The position numbers were made by a program, and so were the translations under genes. From Arenicella xantha (lineage in GTDB: Bacteria > Pseudomonadota > Gammaproteobacteria > Arenicellales > Arenicellaceae), in NCBI RefSeq assembly GCF_003315245.1, contig NZ_QNRT01000001.1, positions 378,963 to 442,962 of the forward strand: a stretch of DNA of 64,000 nucleotides, written 5' to 3'. The notes below the pieces were generated by a model. The model saw only the letters and a program-made list of their open reading frames with translations, searched no databases and was not told the origin of the DNA. Positions within the stretch are counted from its first letter, which is position 1, and each line of letters opens with the position of its first letter. This document shows positions 29,622 to 40,011 of this stretch, piece after piece.

Positions 29622-30083
29622 TTAAAAGCGATGCTTTAAAAAGCTGCCGACCCTTGTCTCTTCGTCAAATTCGCAAAACTCGACATCGTCAGGGACTAAA
29701 TGTGAGTATCGTCGGAGGTAATATTCAGCTAGTGATTCATTTCTTTTTGCGCTGTAATCTTTGAGCACGAACATTATCTTGCGGTAGCCCTTAGGGGCGC
29801 TCATAAAGTAATACATCGCCTCATTCCATACCGTTAATTTTGCGCTTGGAACATTTCTTCCTGAAGTCCACCTATGTGATTTGCATTCAACGATTATGCG
29901 TTGCTCAGCGCAACCTAAATCGAATGCATGAACTTTCTTATTTTCGTTCACTCCCACCGGAACCTTAAAATTTCTAACTAGATTGATTTTTTGAGCCTCG
30001 AACCAAGCGAGCGCAGCTTTCTCAAAATCAGAGCCAACTTGTGAGTTCGATTTAGAACCAATTCTTTGAAACGGCTGATTCAT
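29622..30083 (-). CDS. Restriction endonuclease-like protein linked to hsdR
   Basis: A 153-residue protein with a PD-(D/E)XK core: HAFDLGC, then IIVECKSHRWTSG (ExK). The N-terminal GSDFEKAALAWF helix matches the family's first core helix. It follows hsdR by only 4 bp, so it is the last gene of the restriction operon and could be an accessory nuclease or modulator. Its length equals a minimal nuclease domain, with no specificity domain visible. Confidence 0.7.
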   Translation of the reverse strand: MNQPFQRIGSKSNSQVGSDFEKAALAWFEAQKINLVRNFKVPVGVNENKKVHAFDLGCAEQRIIVECKSHRWTSGRNVPSAKLTVWNEAMYYFMSAPKGYRKIMFVLKDYSAKRNESLAEYYLRRYSHLVPDDVEFCEFDEETRVGSFLKHRF

Positions 30084-30087
30084 TTTA

Positions 30088-33000
30088 TTAATCTACCAAC
30101 TTCAACATATCAAAAATCACTTTAGCGAAATTTTTGGCACGCGCAGGATCAGACAGTAACTGTAGCATCTGCGTTTTGTGCGCTTTTTCACTGTCCATCA
30201 CGGCATCATCTATGGCTTTGCTGAAGTCTCCTAACATAGCTTGCTCAGCTGAGTTGTTTTTAATCTGTTTCATTACCCGAGCATTTTCTCTAACCTTATC
30301 TCTAATGGTGTTCGCATAGCTCACCATGTCGGCTTCGGTCAGTTCATCGGCAAGAAATATCTCATTGAGTCTTTGAATAATCTGCGATAAGCGTTCTTCC
30401 TTTTTGTCCTTTGCTGTGGCTGACCCTAACCCTTCACCAGGCGTTAGTGAGTAGAGCTCACCCGTTTCCATGGTTAAATCTTGTTGGCGAATTTTGGAAA
30501 GGCGGTAATGGCTTAAAACAATATTGTCTAATTCGATCTCATCCTCTTCAATTGCAGACTCCCTCAGCATTGGCCGCAGGTTTCGTGCATATAAGCTGAG
30601 CTTCTCTAAGTTCTTATCATCGTAGTCGACAATCTGCGACATAAACTCATAAAAACGAACAAACGTACCCAAATCTTTTTTGAAAATTTCTAATGCGTCC
30701 TTTTCCTTTTTGCAGTCGTTAAAACTATTTTCGGCATTGGCCATTAAGACTGCATCACCAGACTTCTTGGTCCGCTCAAATATATCCTTAGCCTGCTTGT
30801 AAGCCTCTACAGCAGACTTATAGCGCATGGTCCAACGTTCTACCGCGGGCTTGCATATATTTGCGATAGCCGCATTGCTCTTATTCTTTACATAAAAGGC
30901 CTTACAAAATTGTTCCACTTCATGCCACTGAAATATGCTGGAGCCACGTAACTTTTCGAATAACTCAAAGATTAAATTCGGGTCAGACACATCATCCAAT
31001 TCAGCAGTTTTGAAATAGGGTCTAAACGCACCCAACACATCATCAGGCTCATTGAAAAAATCTAAGACAAATGTGCCGGTTTCCGCTTTACCCGGATAGG
31101 TGCGATTTAATCGAGATAAGGTCTGCACGCATTCCACGCCGCCCAGCTTTTTATCCACATACATCGCACATAGTTTGGGCTGATCAAAACCAGTTTGAAA
31201 CTTATTGGCAACAATCATCACTTGGTAATCGTCCGAGTCAAATGCCTTGCGCATATCTCGCCCCTTGAGATTCGGGTTCATACTAATTTCGGTGAATTTT
31301 TCCCCTAGTAATTCTTTGCTATTCGGATCTTTTTCATCGAATTGCACGTCGCCAGAAAATGCCACCATGGCATGTAGTTTTTTGTAACCTTTATCCGCAA
31401 TGTATTTATCAAATCCCAGCTTATAACGTACCGCTTCTTTACGACCACTGGTAACTACCATTGCCTTGGCTTGACCACCTAATAGCCCCATTACATTGTC
31501 TTTAAAATGCTCGACTATCACCTGTACTTTTTGCGCAATATTATAATCGTGCAATCGCACCCATTGGTTTAGCTTTACCTTAGCTCGCTTACTTTCAACT
31601 TCGTTATCAGCTTCTTCGATTTTAAGTGCAAGGTTATATGCCACTTTGTAATTGGTGTAGTTTTTAAGCACATCCAGAATAAAACCTTCTTCAATGGCTT
31701 GGCGCATGCTGTATACATGAAACGCTTCAGGTAAATTATCGATAGAGGCTGGTTCCTTCGGGTTCGGTAAACGCCCGAAGAGTTCTAATGTTTTAGTTTT
31801 TGGTGTTGCGGTAAAGGCGTAATAGCTTAAATTAGGGCTTACTCGGCGCGCGGCAACCGCTGCATCGATAATATCATCAGCACTTAGGTCGTCGTCGGGT
31901 TGACTACCATCAATCATTAGCACTTCCTTCAGCTGACGGGCAGTTGAGCCAGTCTGTGACGAATGCGCTTCATCCGCGATGATTGCAAAGTTTCGTTCTT
32001 TCAAATTGACGCTGTTTTCAATCGCTTTCAAGACAAATGGAAACGTTTGAATAGTCACGATAATAATGGGCTGTGAATTTTCTAAGGCTGCAGCCAGCTT
32101 TTCTGATTTTGAGCCATCGCCCGTTTCACGATTGATGCGGCCAACCACGCCATCCACATGCTCGAACTGATAAATGGTATCTTGCAGTTGGTCATCCAAT
32201 ACCGTGCGATCAGTCACTACTATCACTGAGTCGAATTGCTTATTGCCTGCGTCGTCGTAGAGTGCTGATAGCTGATGCCCAACCCAAGCAATTGACATTG
32301 ACTTACCTGAGCCGGCGCTGTGCTGAACAAGGTATTTATGGCCTGGCCCTTCCGATTTTGAAGCAGCAATAAGCTTTGTCACTACATCCCACTGATGGTA
32401 TCGCGGAAAAATCAGTGTTTCTTTTTTATACTTTCGGCCTTCCCAGTCTTCTTTCTCTTCAATCTGCAAATGTACATAGCGCGCTAAAATATTCAGTAGA
32501 TTATCGGGCAGTAGCACTTCATTCCATAGGTAATCAGTTGCATACTGATTTATATCTTCAGGCACATCGTTACCCGCCCCGCCATCAGCCGTGCCTTTAT
32601 TAAACGGTAAAAAGAATGTGTTTTCGCCATCTAAGCGAGTCGCCATATACACTTCGTATTGACTTACTGCAAAGTGCACCAATGCGCCGCGTTTAAAGGT
32701 TAATAAGGGCTCTGGTTTTTTGGTAACGGGGTCTATGGCAAAACGTGTTGTTTTATATTGCTTAATAGCGTTTTGCACCGCCTGTTTAAATTCAGATTTT
32801 AATTCCAGCGTCGCTACTGGCAAGCCATTCACAAATAGAACTAAATCAATTCGCCATTTATTAGCCCGCACTCCCGTTTCTGCTTCATGCTCAGCCGTAG
32901 CCCAAGGCGAATACACTAGTTCGGGCACCACGCGTAAACGGTTCATTCCATAACGTGCCAATGTATCTGGGTTTAGATCATGCTCAGGCTTAAATTGGCA

Positions 33001-33330
33001 AAGATTAAAGCGTGTACCCCGGTCACGAATTTGATGCCGCAGCACGCCCAATGTGCCAAAGGTGCGCATTTCCTTATTCGCCGCATTGGGGTCTGCTTTA
33101 TTTAGCTGGGTTGCAACGCGCTTTAAAAACGTATCCTCTGGGTCATTAGGATAAAGCGTACAAAACTTTTGCCATTGCTCATCTTGAGACTCTTTAACAA
33201 AACCAAGAACGTCCTCTTCATACAGCGCCAGTTCACGGTTATAGTTTTCTGGTTTGCCGAGTAGCCAGCCGTTTGCAACTAGCTGACGAATCATGTCGTT
33301 TTGAAAGGTTAGTTCGTTAGCCTTAGCCAT
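30088..33330 (-). CDS. hsdR: Type I restriction enzyme R subunit
   Basis: The 1080-residue motor-nuclease subunit. The N-terminal HSDR_N nuclease shows WRIDLVLF and VATLELKSEF (D...ExK, about residues 160-185). The SF2 translocase follows, with Walker A HSAGSGKSM, DEAHSSQ box and a motif VI region LSRLNRTYPGK. A helical C-terminal region contacts the HsdM/HsdS core. It translocates DNA after recognising unmethylated sites and cuts at a distance. The gene follows Fic by 31 bp. All motifs are intact, so the enzyme should be active. Confidence 0.95.
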   Translation of the reverse strand: MAKANELTFQNDMIRQLVANGWLLGKPENYNRELALYEEDVLGFVKESQDEQWQKFCTLYPNDPEDTFLKRVATQLNKADPNAANKEMRTFGTLGVLRHQIRDRGTRFNLCQFKPEHDLNPDTLARYGMNRLRVVPELVYSPWATAEHEAETGVRANKWRIDLVLFVNGLPVATLELKSEFKQAVQNAIKQYKTTRFAIDPVTKKPEPLLTFKRGALVHFAVSQYEVYMATRLDGENTFFLPFNKGTADGGAGNDVPEDINQYATDYLWNEVLLPDNLLNILARYVHLQIEEKEDWEGRKYKKETLIFPRYHQWDVVTKLIAASKSEGPGHKYLVQHSAGSGKSMSIAWVGHQLSALYDDAGNKQFDSVIVVTDRTVLDDQLQDTIYQFEHVDGVVGRINRETGDGSKSEKLAAALENSQPIIIVTIQTFPFVLKAIENSVNLKERNFAIIADEAHSSQTGSTARQLKEVLMIDGSQPDDDLSADDIIDAAVAARRVSPNLSYYAFTATPKTKTLELFGRLPNPKEPASIDNLPEAFHVYSMRQAIEEGFILDVLKNYTNYKVAYNLALKIEEADNEVESKRAKVKLNQWVRLHDYNIAQKVQVIVEHFKDNVMGLLGGQAKAMVVTSGRKEAVRYKLGFDKYIADKGYKKLHAMVAFSGDVQFDEKDPNSKELLGEKFTEISMNPNLKGRDMRKAFDSDDYQVMIVANKFQTGFDQPKLCAMYVDKKLGGVECVQTLSRLNRTYPGKAETGTFVLDFFNEPDDVLGAFRPYFKTAELDDVSDPNLIFELFEKLRGSSIFQWHEVEQFCKAFYVKNKSNAAIANICKPAVERWTMRYKSAVEAYKQAKDIFERTKKSGDAVLMANAENSFNDCKKEKDALEIFKKDLGTFVRFYEFMSQIVDYDDKNLEKLSLYARNLRPMLRESAIEEDEIELDNIVLSHYRLSKIRQQDLTMETGELYSLTPGEGLGSATAKDKKEERLSQIIQRLNEIFLADELTEADMVSYANTIRDKVRENARVMKQIKNNSAEQAMLGDFSKAIDDAVMDSEKAHKTQMLQLLSDPARAKNFAKVIFDMLKLVD

Positions 33331-33361
33331 TGTTGATTTCCCTATGATTCCATTTTAATTT

Positions 33362-34570
33362 TTAAACCTGTGGCGCTAAGTTTGGAAAATACCATGGCTC
33401 TGCATGTTCAGGTATTTCCCAGCGCAGTGATGATCGATTGCTAGTATCACTTAATAAACCATCGCTTTTTAATTGGCTTAATAGTCTTCTAGCTGAGCGA
33501 TCAGGCATTCCACAGAGCTCTAACGCATGAGATCGCTCTAACTCGCCATACATAAAAGCCGTATGCAATATCAAGCTTGCAATCGGTTTAAGCTCGCCTT
33601 GAATACCCGGCACACGATGATCATTCCGAGCGCTAACATATGCGTCTATTCGTTTTCGCAGCTCAGACAAATCAAGCAAGCTATTAATATAGTCGATCTG
33701 ATCAATGGCGGTGGCCATCATATAATCGCAAAATATAAGCAAGCCTTTTTCAGTTAACTGGCCGCGCCCATCCAAATCGCCCTGCCTTGTTATATCAGCC
33801 GACGCCAGTAACTGTTTATAGTCACCAGTTCTCTTTGCCAACCCTCGGCTTAGGCACCACACGCCATAACTTTCAAGCCCTGCCGCTTTTAGTGCTGCGT
33901 CGGTTATTAGTCGACCTACTCGGCCATTACCATCTAGAAATGGATGAATCCAAGCAAAGCGATGATGTGCAGCCATAATCGCAATTAATCGTTGGTCGCC
34001 TTTAAATCGACCTGAGCCATAGGTGTCACTAAACGAACTAATTAAAGCCGAAATATCATTAGCCTTAGGCGGCACATGCCTACCCACAATTACCGGTTGG
34101 CTACGCCATTCTCCAGGAACGACTCTACCTAGAACTTGGCCTTGTTGGTCTTTTACATCCCATAAGCTTTCGGGCAATTGCTGGTAAAACCGCGCATGCA
34201 CTTGTTTAATAAAGCTTGGGCTAAATACCTCAGTTAAATCCGGCGATTGATTTTGTAACCACTGTTGTACCGCCATATGCGCAACAGACTCCTTTTGTAG
34301 ATCGCGTTTTGCTGGATCGCTACTGTATTGACCACTATGTGCCGCTCTAATCTCATGCGGTCGTGTGGCATTGCCCTCAATCAAATTAGAATAATAGGAA
34401 TTAATTACCCTCATATAACGCTCAAGTGTGGCTTGAGCCGGTTTGGCTAAACGCCCAGTTAGCTGAGCCGACAATCGGTTTAGCTGTGTTGCCTGATCAG
34501 GCAGCGACGATGCCTGCAATGCAATATCGCTAGGCACAAAAGGTGTTAAATTTAAAATTGAGTCAGACAT
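33362..34570 (-). CDS. Fic-domain AMPylase with inhibitory helix and winged helix
   Basis: A 402-residue Fic protein. The active-site motif HPFLDGNGRVGR is complete (His, Gly-Asn-Gly-Arg), so AMP transfer or related activity is plausible. An N-terminal SNLIEGN segment matches the [S/T]xxxE[G/N] inhibitory helix of class II Fic proteins, implying autoinhibition. The C-terminal about 70 residues form a winged helix (RSARRLLSQLKSDGLL), consistent with DNA binding. It is embedded between DUF262 and hsdR in the restriction operon and has operator-like repeats upstream, so it may be self-regulated. Confidence 0.9.
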   Translation of the reverse strand: MSDSILNLTPFVPSDIALQASSLPDQATQLNRLSAQLTGRLAKPAQATLERYMRVINSYYSNLIEGNATRPHEIRAAHSGQYSSDPAKRDLQKESVAHMAVQQWLQNQSPDLTEVFSPSFIKQVHARFYQQLPESLWDVKDQQGQVLGRVVPGEWRSQPVIVGRHVPPKANDISALISSFSDTYGSGRFKGDQRLIAIMAAHHRFAWIHPFLDGNGRVGRLITDAALKAAGLESYGVWCLSRGLAKRTGDYKQLLASADITRQGDLDGRGQLTEKGLLIFCDYMMATAIDQIDYINSLLDLSELRKRIDAYVSARNDHRVPGIQGELKPIASLILHTAFMYGELERSHALELCGMPDRSARRLLSQLKSDGLLSDTSNRSSLRWEIPEHAEPWYFPNLAPQV

Positions 34571-34622
34571 TAAGCCCTGCTGATCGTGTGGATTAAGCTC
34601 ATAGCACTGGCACTTATCTATA

Positions 34623-34730
34623 TGGCCAGTTTATTGGCCAGTTATTATTTAATTTAAAGCATTGATATTATTGTAGTTAGATCAAAACAACAACAGCTCA
34701 AACCCAGTTTATGGCCAGTTCTTTGGCCGG
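34623..34730. promoter_or_regulatory. Two phased pairs of TGGCCAGT half-sites upstream of fic
   Basis: The 184-bp gap before the Fic gene carries TGGCCAGT at 34623-34630, 34635-34642 and 34712-34719, plus a variant TGGCCGG at 34724-34730. In each pair the starts are exactly 12 bp apart, and the pairs are 89 bp apart. This spacing suggests a cooperative DNA-binding protein, possibly the Fic winged helix. The gap also suggests a separate promoter for fic-hsdR. Confidence 0.5.
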
Positions 34731-34754
34731 ATAATTTCTGGCGCGAATCATCAT

Positions 34755-36392
34755 TTACTCGCAAACTTTTAAAATTGCTTTATGCATTTCAGTAGCTCTC
34801 GCATCCAAAAAAGTTTCGTAGTCGTCTAACATTAATTCTTTCATGGGAATGTAGTGAGCGTTGAGCCTTCTCATTATTTCATCAGAGCCTACTTTCATTC
34901 TTTCCTCCATATAAACCGAAGGTGCCTTCGCTGCCATCGTGCGGTTGGTTTTCCATGTAACAAGCGCACAATTTAGAGCGAGGTAAATTTCGTTAGACTC
35001 AACTCCTCTACTTGTTAGCCACGCATCAGGAAATAAGTGGTGATACTCTCGCTTACCAATGTTCTCAGACGATAGTTGGCTCCCATCAGCAAAATCAAAC
35101 GCACCACTATTGAGACTCAACGCTAGCATCGCCCTAGGTAGGCGATCGCGTCGTTTAGGCCAACCTGCAGTTTTTAGTTCCTCTTGTTCAGGTAGAGGGA
35201 ATAGTGTGCTATCGAAAATGATAGGACTTTTTACGCTCTCACCTTTTAGTAAGTTTGAAAGATCTTTAAAGTCAACTAAGGCTCTTGTGGCCGATGTTTT
35301 TTCATACCTCTCAGTAAAAAACGCACGCCACAAATATTTCTTTAATATTACTCGGGCTTCTCCCTCCGAGTCTCCGCCGTCACTAACCTTAGACCATAGT
35401 GCCGCCAACGGGTAGAGAACCACATCTGTTGCGAGCCGCTGATTATCATAAATATGTTGCTCCCTCAAAAACTCGGTCGCTCTGCGAATGCCGCGTTTAA
35501 CGTCTTCCCAGTTTTTGATTAAGGCAGCGCTGAAATCCGGTTCTAGATAAACAGATTTAGTCGTTGTCTTATCTTGTAACAAAGCCCCGACCGCTAAAGC
35601 CCAGTCAGCAGGATGAAGATAGTTTTCAGCAAATGGTGCGGCCTCTTTAACCTCATCCACTAAATCATGCAAAGATTGCCCAGTACCCGCTTCAACTTGA
35701 GCTACCACAATGTCGTAGGCTGTTAGTGGAGAAGACGATGTATTCATTTTTATAAAAACATCTAACGCTACGTCTTTACTTGTCTCTTTCTTCAGAGATA
35801 AAAAAGGAATATTAAAGCTAGAGATCAATTCTTTGAGTGTTCCAACTAAGCTGACCAATTCTAGAACTTCGTCAGAGTTGCTGCCGGCTGATTTAGCCCA
35901 ATCGTTAACTTTTGTCCCATTTTCAAGATTAGGGCACAGCAACGTTAAAGGGATTAGATTGCGACTCCATTGCTCTTTTGCTTCATCCGCCCACAAAGGA
36001 TAAACCTTGTTTGATTTATGCAACCAACGTCCTACAGATTCAGTGCTGAACGAGCCGTCATCACTCACTTTGACGAAAAAATTCCTATTTTCATAGCCAT
36101 CATGCAGGCTTCGCCATAGCGCCGTTAAACGTTGTTGCCCGTCTAACAAATACGCGGTCTCTTTGTCATGTAAGTCAGGCGCTCCCACAACAGCACGCGA
36201 TATAAACGGTTTCTTGTCTCCTACGTCTAACGTTAAAACAGCTCCTGCCGGTAATTGGTTCAACACTGTATCTAGCAATGCGCCGACTTGTTTATGTGAC
36301 CAAGCTTCATGCCTTTGAAAGCGCGGCAACGCTAAGTATCCATTCCTGATTTCAGAAAACCAATCCTTTAGTGGTCTATTTCTTGCTTCCAT
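34755..36392 (-). CDS. DUF262/DUF1524 protein (GmrSD-like)
   Basis: A 545-residue protein with the DUF262 (ParB/sulfiredoxin-like) motif LLDGQQRLTAL in the first 100 residues and a C-terminal DUF1524-like HNH nuclease segment (REYHHLFPDAWL, then NCALVTWKTNR). GmrS/GmrD-type proteins use DUF262 NTP binding to control HNH cleavage of modified phage DNA. Here one polypeptide carries both. It is inserted between hsdS (41 bp) and fic, so it probably complements the type I system against phages with modified DNA. Confidence 0.85.
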   Translation of the reverse strand: MEARNRPLKDWFSEIRNGYLALPRFQRHEAWSHKQVGALLDTVLNQLPAGAVLTLDVGDKKPFISRAVVGAPDLHDKETAYLLDGQQRLTALWRSLHDGYENRNFFVKVSDDGSFSTESVGRWLHKSNKVYPLWADEAKEQWSRNLIPLTLLCPNLENGTKVNDWAKSAGSNSDEVLELVSLVGTLKELISSFNIPFLSLKKETSKDVALDVFIKMNTSSSPLTAYDIVVAQVEAGTGQSLHDLVDEVKEAAPFAENYLHPADWALAVGALLQDKTTTKSVYLEPDFSAALIKNWEDVKRGIRRATEFLREQHIYDNQRLATDVVLYPLAALWSKVSDGGDSEGEARVILKKYLWRAFFTERYEKTSATRALVDFKDLSNLLKGESVKSPIIFDSTLFPLPEQEELKTAGWPKRRDRLPRAMLALSLNSGAFDFADGSQLSSENIGKREYHHLFPDAWLTSRGVESNEIYLALNCALVTWKTNRTMAAKAPSVYMEERMKVGSDEIMRRLNAHYIPMKELMLDDYETFLDARATEMHKAILKVCE

Positions 36393-36433
36393 TACTTTTC
36401 CTCTTTTGTTAGATGAATAAATTCTTAATTTAT

Positions 36434-37687
36434 CTACTCTGGGGCTTGCCAGTTTCGGACGTCTATTTTTCCAGTGACTACAGCTGAAATTAAGGAAGTG
36501 CGTTTTTCATTTAGCGTAGAAATCACTTTTTTTATTCTTTCCTCAATCTTCCTTTCACTCCACACTAATCGCGAAATTGCCAATTGTTGTATCATTGAAG
36601 GCACCGGAATTTTTTCTTTCATCAGGTAGCTTATATTGAGAGGTCTGTTTCTGCCCGCTGCCCCTCTCGAGCATTCATTCATCAGAAACGCCCCTTTCTG
36701 AGAAGTGAAAAATGCCCAAAGGTATGCGGTATCCAAAATGCCATCGTTTCCTTTGATTACAGGGTAACGATGTGATGCGATACATCCTCTATCCTTCTCA
36801 TCAGTTAGCGCAACAGCACCTTCCCAGGCAAACTGCCCACTAAAAATCAGATCATTATCTTCAATGTAAAAAAAATCCGAGTCCCCAAGCTCTTTTCCTA
36901 AAGTTGGATCTTTGTGGAAAAGCCCTCTACCTTTATTGTATAGCCCTATCGGCGTATAAAATTCATCATCAATGCAAACGACTTCCCTGGCAATAAGGTC
37001 AGAGCAATTCTCCAATCTGACGAGCTCAGCGCCCTTTGATGCTATATCAACTAACGCAAGGCGTTTTTCTTTTAGCAGTTTGATCAGCCGTTTTTGCTTT
37101 TCGATCAGGGTGTCGATTTTGGCGGTTTCGTGGTCGAGGAAGTTGGCGATTTTTTGCTGTTCGTCAATTGGTGCCAGAACTGTTGAGGTGCTAACAAGAT
37201 CGCCCATATATACCCCACTTTGCGCACTCGCTTTAGATTGTGCTTCCAATTGAGATTGATAAGTCTTCGACTCAACAAAATACTTATAGAACTTTGGATC
37301 TGCCAGTTTTGACAATCGAAGAAATGCAACGCTCCGCTGGAATGCATAAGGCACGTCAAACTCGTAAACACAAGTGCGGCCGATTGTTCCGACACAAGTT
37401 ATTAATAAATCCCCCTTCCTAGGAAAACCATTCCCTGTAATTTCTTGATGATCTTTTTCTGAAATCATGCTTTCAGACTCAGTGATTTCAATGCCTTTGT
37501 GTAATACATTTTTGGCGCTTAAAAATGGCAAACCATCATTAACCCTGACATGAGTTCCATGCGTACCATCTTTTATTTCATTCACAATTCGCTTAAATAA
37601 AATTGGCTCCCAATGCACTGGAATTTCAGGCACCCATTTTGAGCCTATATTCTTATACTCAGGATACCCCTGATATTTCCCCGCCAT
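36434..37687 (-). CDS. hsdS: Type I restriction enzyme specificity subunit
   Basis: A 417-residue subunit with two target-recognition domains, each followed by a conserved helix: the first spacer is QQKIANFLDHETAKIDTLIEKQKRL near residues 175-200 (quoted in part; QQKIANFLDHETAKID), the second near the C terminus (IEERIKKVISTLNEKRTSL). The two TRDs define the two halves of a bipartite recognition site. The start overlaps the hsdM stop (TAATG), so M and S are translationally coupled. The recognition sequence cannot be read from the protein. Confidence 0.92.
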   Translation of the reverse strand: MAGKYQGYPEYKNIGSKWVPEIPVHWEPILFKRIVNEIKDGTHGTHVRVNDGLPFLSAKNVLHKGIEITESESMISEKDHQEITGNGFPRKGDLLITCVGTIGRTCVYEFDVPYAFQRSVAFLRLSKLADPKFYKYFVESKTYQSQLEAQSKASAQSGVYMGDLVSTSTVLAPIDEQQKIANFLDHETAKIDTLIEKQKRLIKLLKEKRLALVDIASKGAELVRLENCSDLIAREVVCIDDEFYTPIGLYNKGRGLFHKDPTLGKELGDSDFFYIEDNDLIFSGQFAWEGAVALTDEKDRGCIASHRYPVIKGNDGILDTAYLWAFFTSQKGAFLMNECSRGAAGRNRPLNISYLMKEKIPVPSMIQQLAISRLVWSERKIEERIKKVISTLNEKRTSLISAVVTGKIDVRNWQAPE

Positions 37688-40011
37688 TACGAATGCACCT
37701 GTTGCAGCAGATTCATAATTTCGCTGCTCACCGCATCCAAATCGGCATCAATCTCCGCTAAATCCCTAGGCGGCTGATACTGATAAAAATGCCGGTTAAA
37801 TGGGATTTCATAGCCAACAATGCCGACTTCTTGATCTTGCTCGTCGGTTTTACTGGCATCAATCCAAGCATCTGGCACATGCGGTTGCACCTCTTTTTTA
37901 AAGTAAGCCTCATTTAAATTATTCACTGACTGCGATGGGTCAAGCGCCACATTTTCATAATCACGCAGGTCGGAATCGGGTTTGTATTCGATTGTTTGAT
38001 CACCCACATCGAACAGGCCATACAGCGGATTAGCTGCGGTACTTTTATGGATTTTTTTAATAACTTTTTTGGCTTCAGGATTCTTCCAACTAACCGCAGC
38101 GGTAATTTGTTTTTTCTCCTTAGCATCTAGGTTGATCTCCTGCGCTTTGCAGGCGGTTTTTAGACTGGCCTCGTAGCCATTCATATCGTTAAACTGTTCG
38201 GTGCCGATTTGCTGCTGCAATTGCTTGGCTTTAAGTAAAACGTGTTTTTGAGCCAGCCAAATTTCACTGTTTAGTAGGTCTTTTATTTTGGCTTCTTTCA
38301 GCTCGCTGAAATTGGCTTTCAGATGTATGCGAATATCCACGGCATGCTCGGCGAGCATGCCATAGTATTGGCAGCTTGGGTCGTCTGACCAATCGGCACC
38401 ATAGGTTTCATAAATCCATTGCATTGGCGCGTTAAGTGGCTTGGGCGCAAAGCGTAATGCGGCTATACGCTCATCGTTAAACTTATAACTTTCGCGTAAG
38501 GGGCGCTCAATAGTAATGCGGCGGTAACCAAATTCATGGTTAGCAAATATTTTGCTGGCAAAGGTTTTGGCTGTTTCCTCTTTGGGGTTAGCTGATTGAC
38601 GACCACGGTTACTTTTTTGCTCAGCGGGTTTATCTAACTCGCGTGCATCGATTGCCTCAAACCCACCAAAGGCGCGGGTAATAATGGCCACATCGTCGGC
38701 GTCTATCTCTTTGCGTTTGGAGCCGAGCGACTTACGCATTTTGGCATACAGATTAACACCGTTAATCAATTGCACTTTGCCTTTGCGCTCGTTGGATTTT
38801 TTATTGGACAACACCCAAATGTAGGTCGCAATGCCAGTGTTGTAAAACATGTCAGTGGGTAACGCGACGATGGTTTCTAATAGGTCCGCCTCGAGAATAT
38901 AGCGACGGATCTCAGACTCACCTGAACCGGCTCCGCCCGTGAATAACGGTGAGCCGTTAAGGATAATGCCGATTCGGCCACCGCCCTCGGATTCATCACG
39001 TAATTTACTAATTAAGTGTAATAGGAATAGTAGCGAACCATCTGATACGCGAGGTAAGCCTGGGCCAAAGCGGCCTTCAAATCCTTTTAACTTGTTTTCG
39101 TCTTTGATGGTTTCTTCAATTTTTTTCCAATCCACGCCAAACGGTGGGTTGGATAGCATGTAGTCGAATTTGTCTGCGTAGAGCTGATCATTAGACAGTG
39201 TATTACCAAGCTTAATGTTGCTAACGTCTTGGCCTTTAATCAGCATATCGGCCTTACAGATAGCGTAACTTTCTGGATTAAGCTCTTGACCAAAGGCCCG
39301 CATCACCGCTTGTGGATTTAACTCATGCACATATTCCATACCCGATGATAGAAAGCCGCCAGTACCCGCCGTGGGATCATAGATAGTACGAATAATGCCT
39401 GGCTTGGTAAGCGCGTCGTCGTCTTCCAAAAAGACTAAAGCAGTGGTTAAGCGAACAATGTCGCGCGGGGTAAAGTGCTCACCGGCAGTTTCATTCGAAC
39501 TCTCTGCAAAACGCCGAATCAGCTCTTCAAACACCAAGCCCATATCATGGTTAGATACAGCCTTAAGGCTAAGGTCCATTGTGCGAACTTTCTGGACCAC
39601 TTTATAAAGCAAATTGGCATCGCTTAACTCGCCAATAAATTCGGCAAATTTAAAGTATTCAAAAATCTGGCGAGCATCTTTTGAAAAGCCTTGAATGTAA
39701 GACTCCAAATTATCTTTAATGCCGGCCTCGCCCAACTTGCTCAAATCCATTTTTGAGGTATTAAAAAATGATAGGTTATCTGTGGCGCGCAGAATTAGTT
39801 TTTCTTGCGCTTCTTCTGACACCTGCATCTTTTGAACATTCTGATATTCGGCAAGTACATTTTCTTTACTTGCCTCAAGCACGCATTCCAAGCGGCGTAG
39901 CAGTGCAAAGGGCAAAATAATACGCCCGTATTGACTTTGCTTGAAATCGCCACGCAGCAAATCGGCCAATGACCATATGGCGGCCGCTAAATTATTTGAA
40001 CCTACGCTCAT
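37687..40011 (-). CDS. hsdM: Type I restriction enzyme DNA-methylase subunit
   Basis: A 774-residue N6-adenine methyltransferase subunit. HsdM_N is at the N terminus, then SAM motif [14 protein letters not shown] and catalytic motif [11 protein letters not shown]. It is longer than the usual 500-550 residues because of a C-terminal extension of about 250 residues ([11 protein letters not shown] at the end), seen in a subset of type I systems. With HsdS it methylates host sites. It is the promoter-proximal gene of the operon. Confidence 0.93.
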   Translation of the reverse strand: MSVGSNNLAAAIWSLADLLRGDFKQSQYGRIILPFALLRRLECVLEASKENVLAEYQNVQKMQVSEEAQEKLILRATDNLSFFNTSKMDLSKLGEAGIKDNLESYIQGFSKDARQIFEYFKFAEFIGELSDANLLYKVVQKVRTMDLSLKAVSNHDMGLVFEELIRRFAESSNETAGEHFTPRDIVRLTTALVFLEDDDALTKPGIIRTIYDPTAGTGGFLSSGMEYVHELNPQAVMRAFGQELNPESYAICKADMLIKGQDVSNIKLGNTLSNDQLYADKFDYMLSNPPFGVDWKKIEETIKDENKLKGFEGRFGPGLPRVSDGSLLFLLHLISKLRDESEGGGRIGIILNGSPLFTGGAGSGESEIRRYILEADLLETIVALPTDMFYNTGIATYIWVLSNKKSNERKGKVQLINGVNLYAKMRKSLGSKRKEIDADDVAIITRAFGGFEAIDARELDKPAEQKSNRGRQSANPKEETAKTFASKIFANHEFGYRRITIERPLRESYKFNDERIAALRFAPKPLNAPMQWIYETYGADWSDDPSCQYYGMLAEHAVDIRIHLKANFSELKEAKIKDLLNSEIWLAQKHVLLKAKQLQQQIGTEQFNDMNGYEASLKTACKAQEINLDAKEKKQITAAVSWKNPEAKKVIKKIHKSTAANPLYGLFDVGDQTIEYKPDSDLRDYENVALDPSQSVNNLNEAYFKKEVQPHVPDAWIDASKTDEQDQEVGIVGYEIPFNRHFYQYQPPRDLAEIDADLDAVSSEIMNLLQQVHS

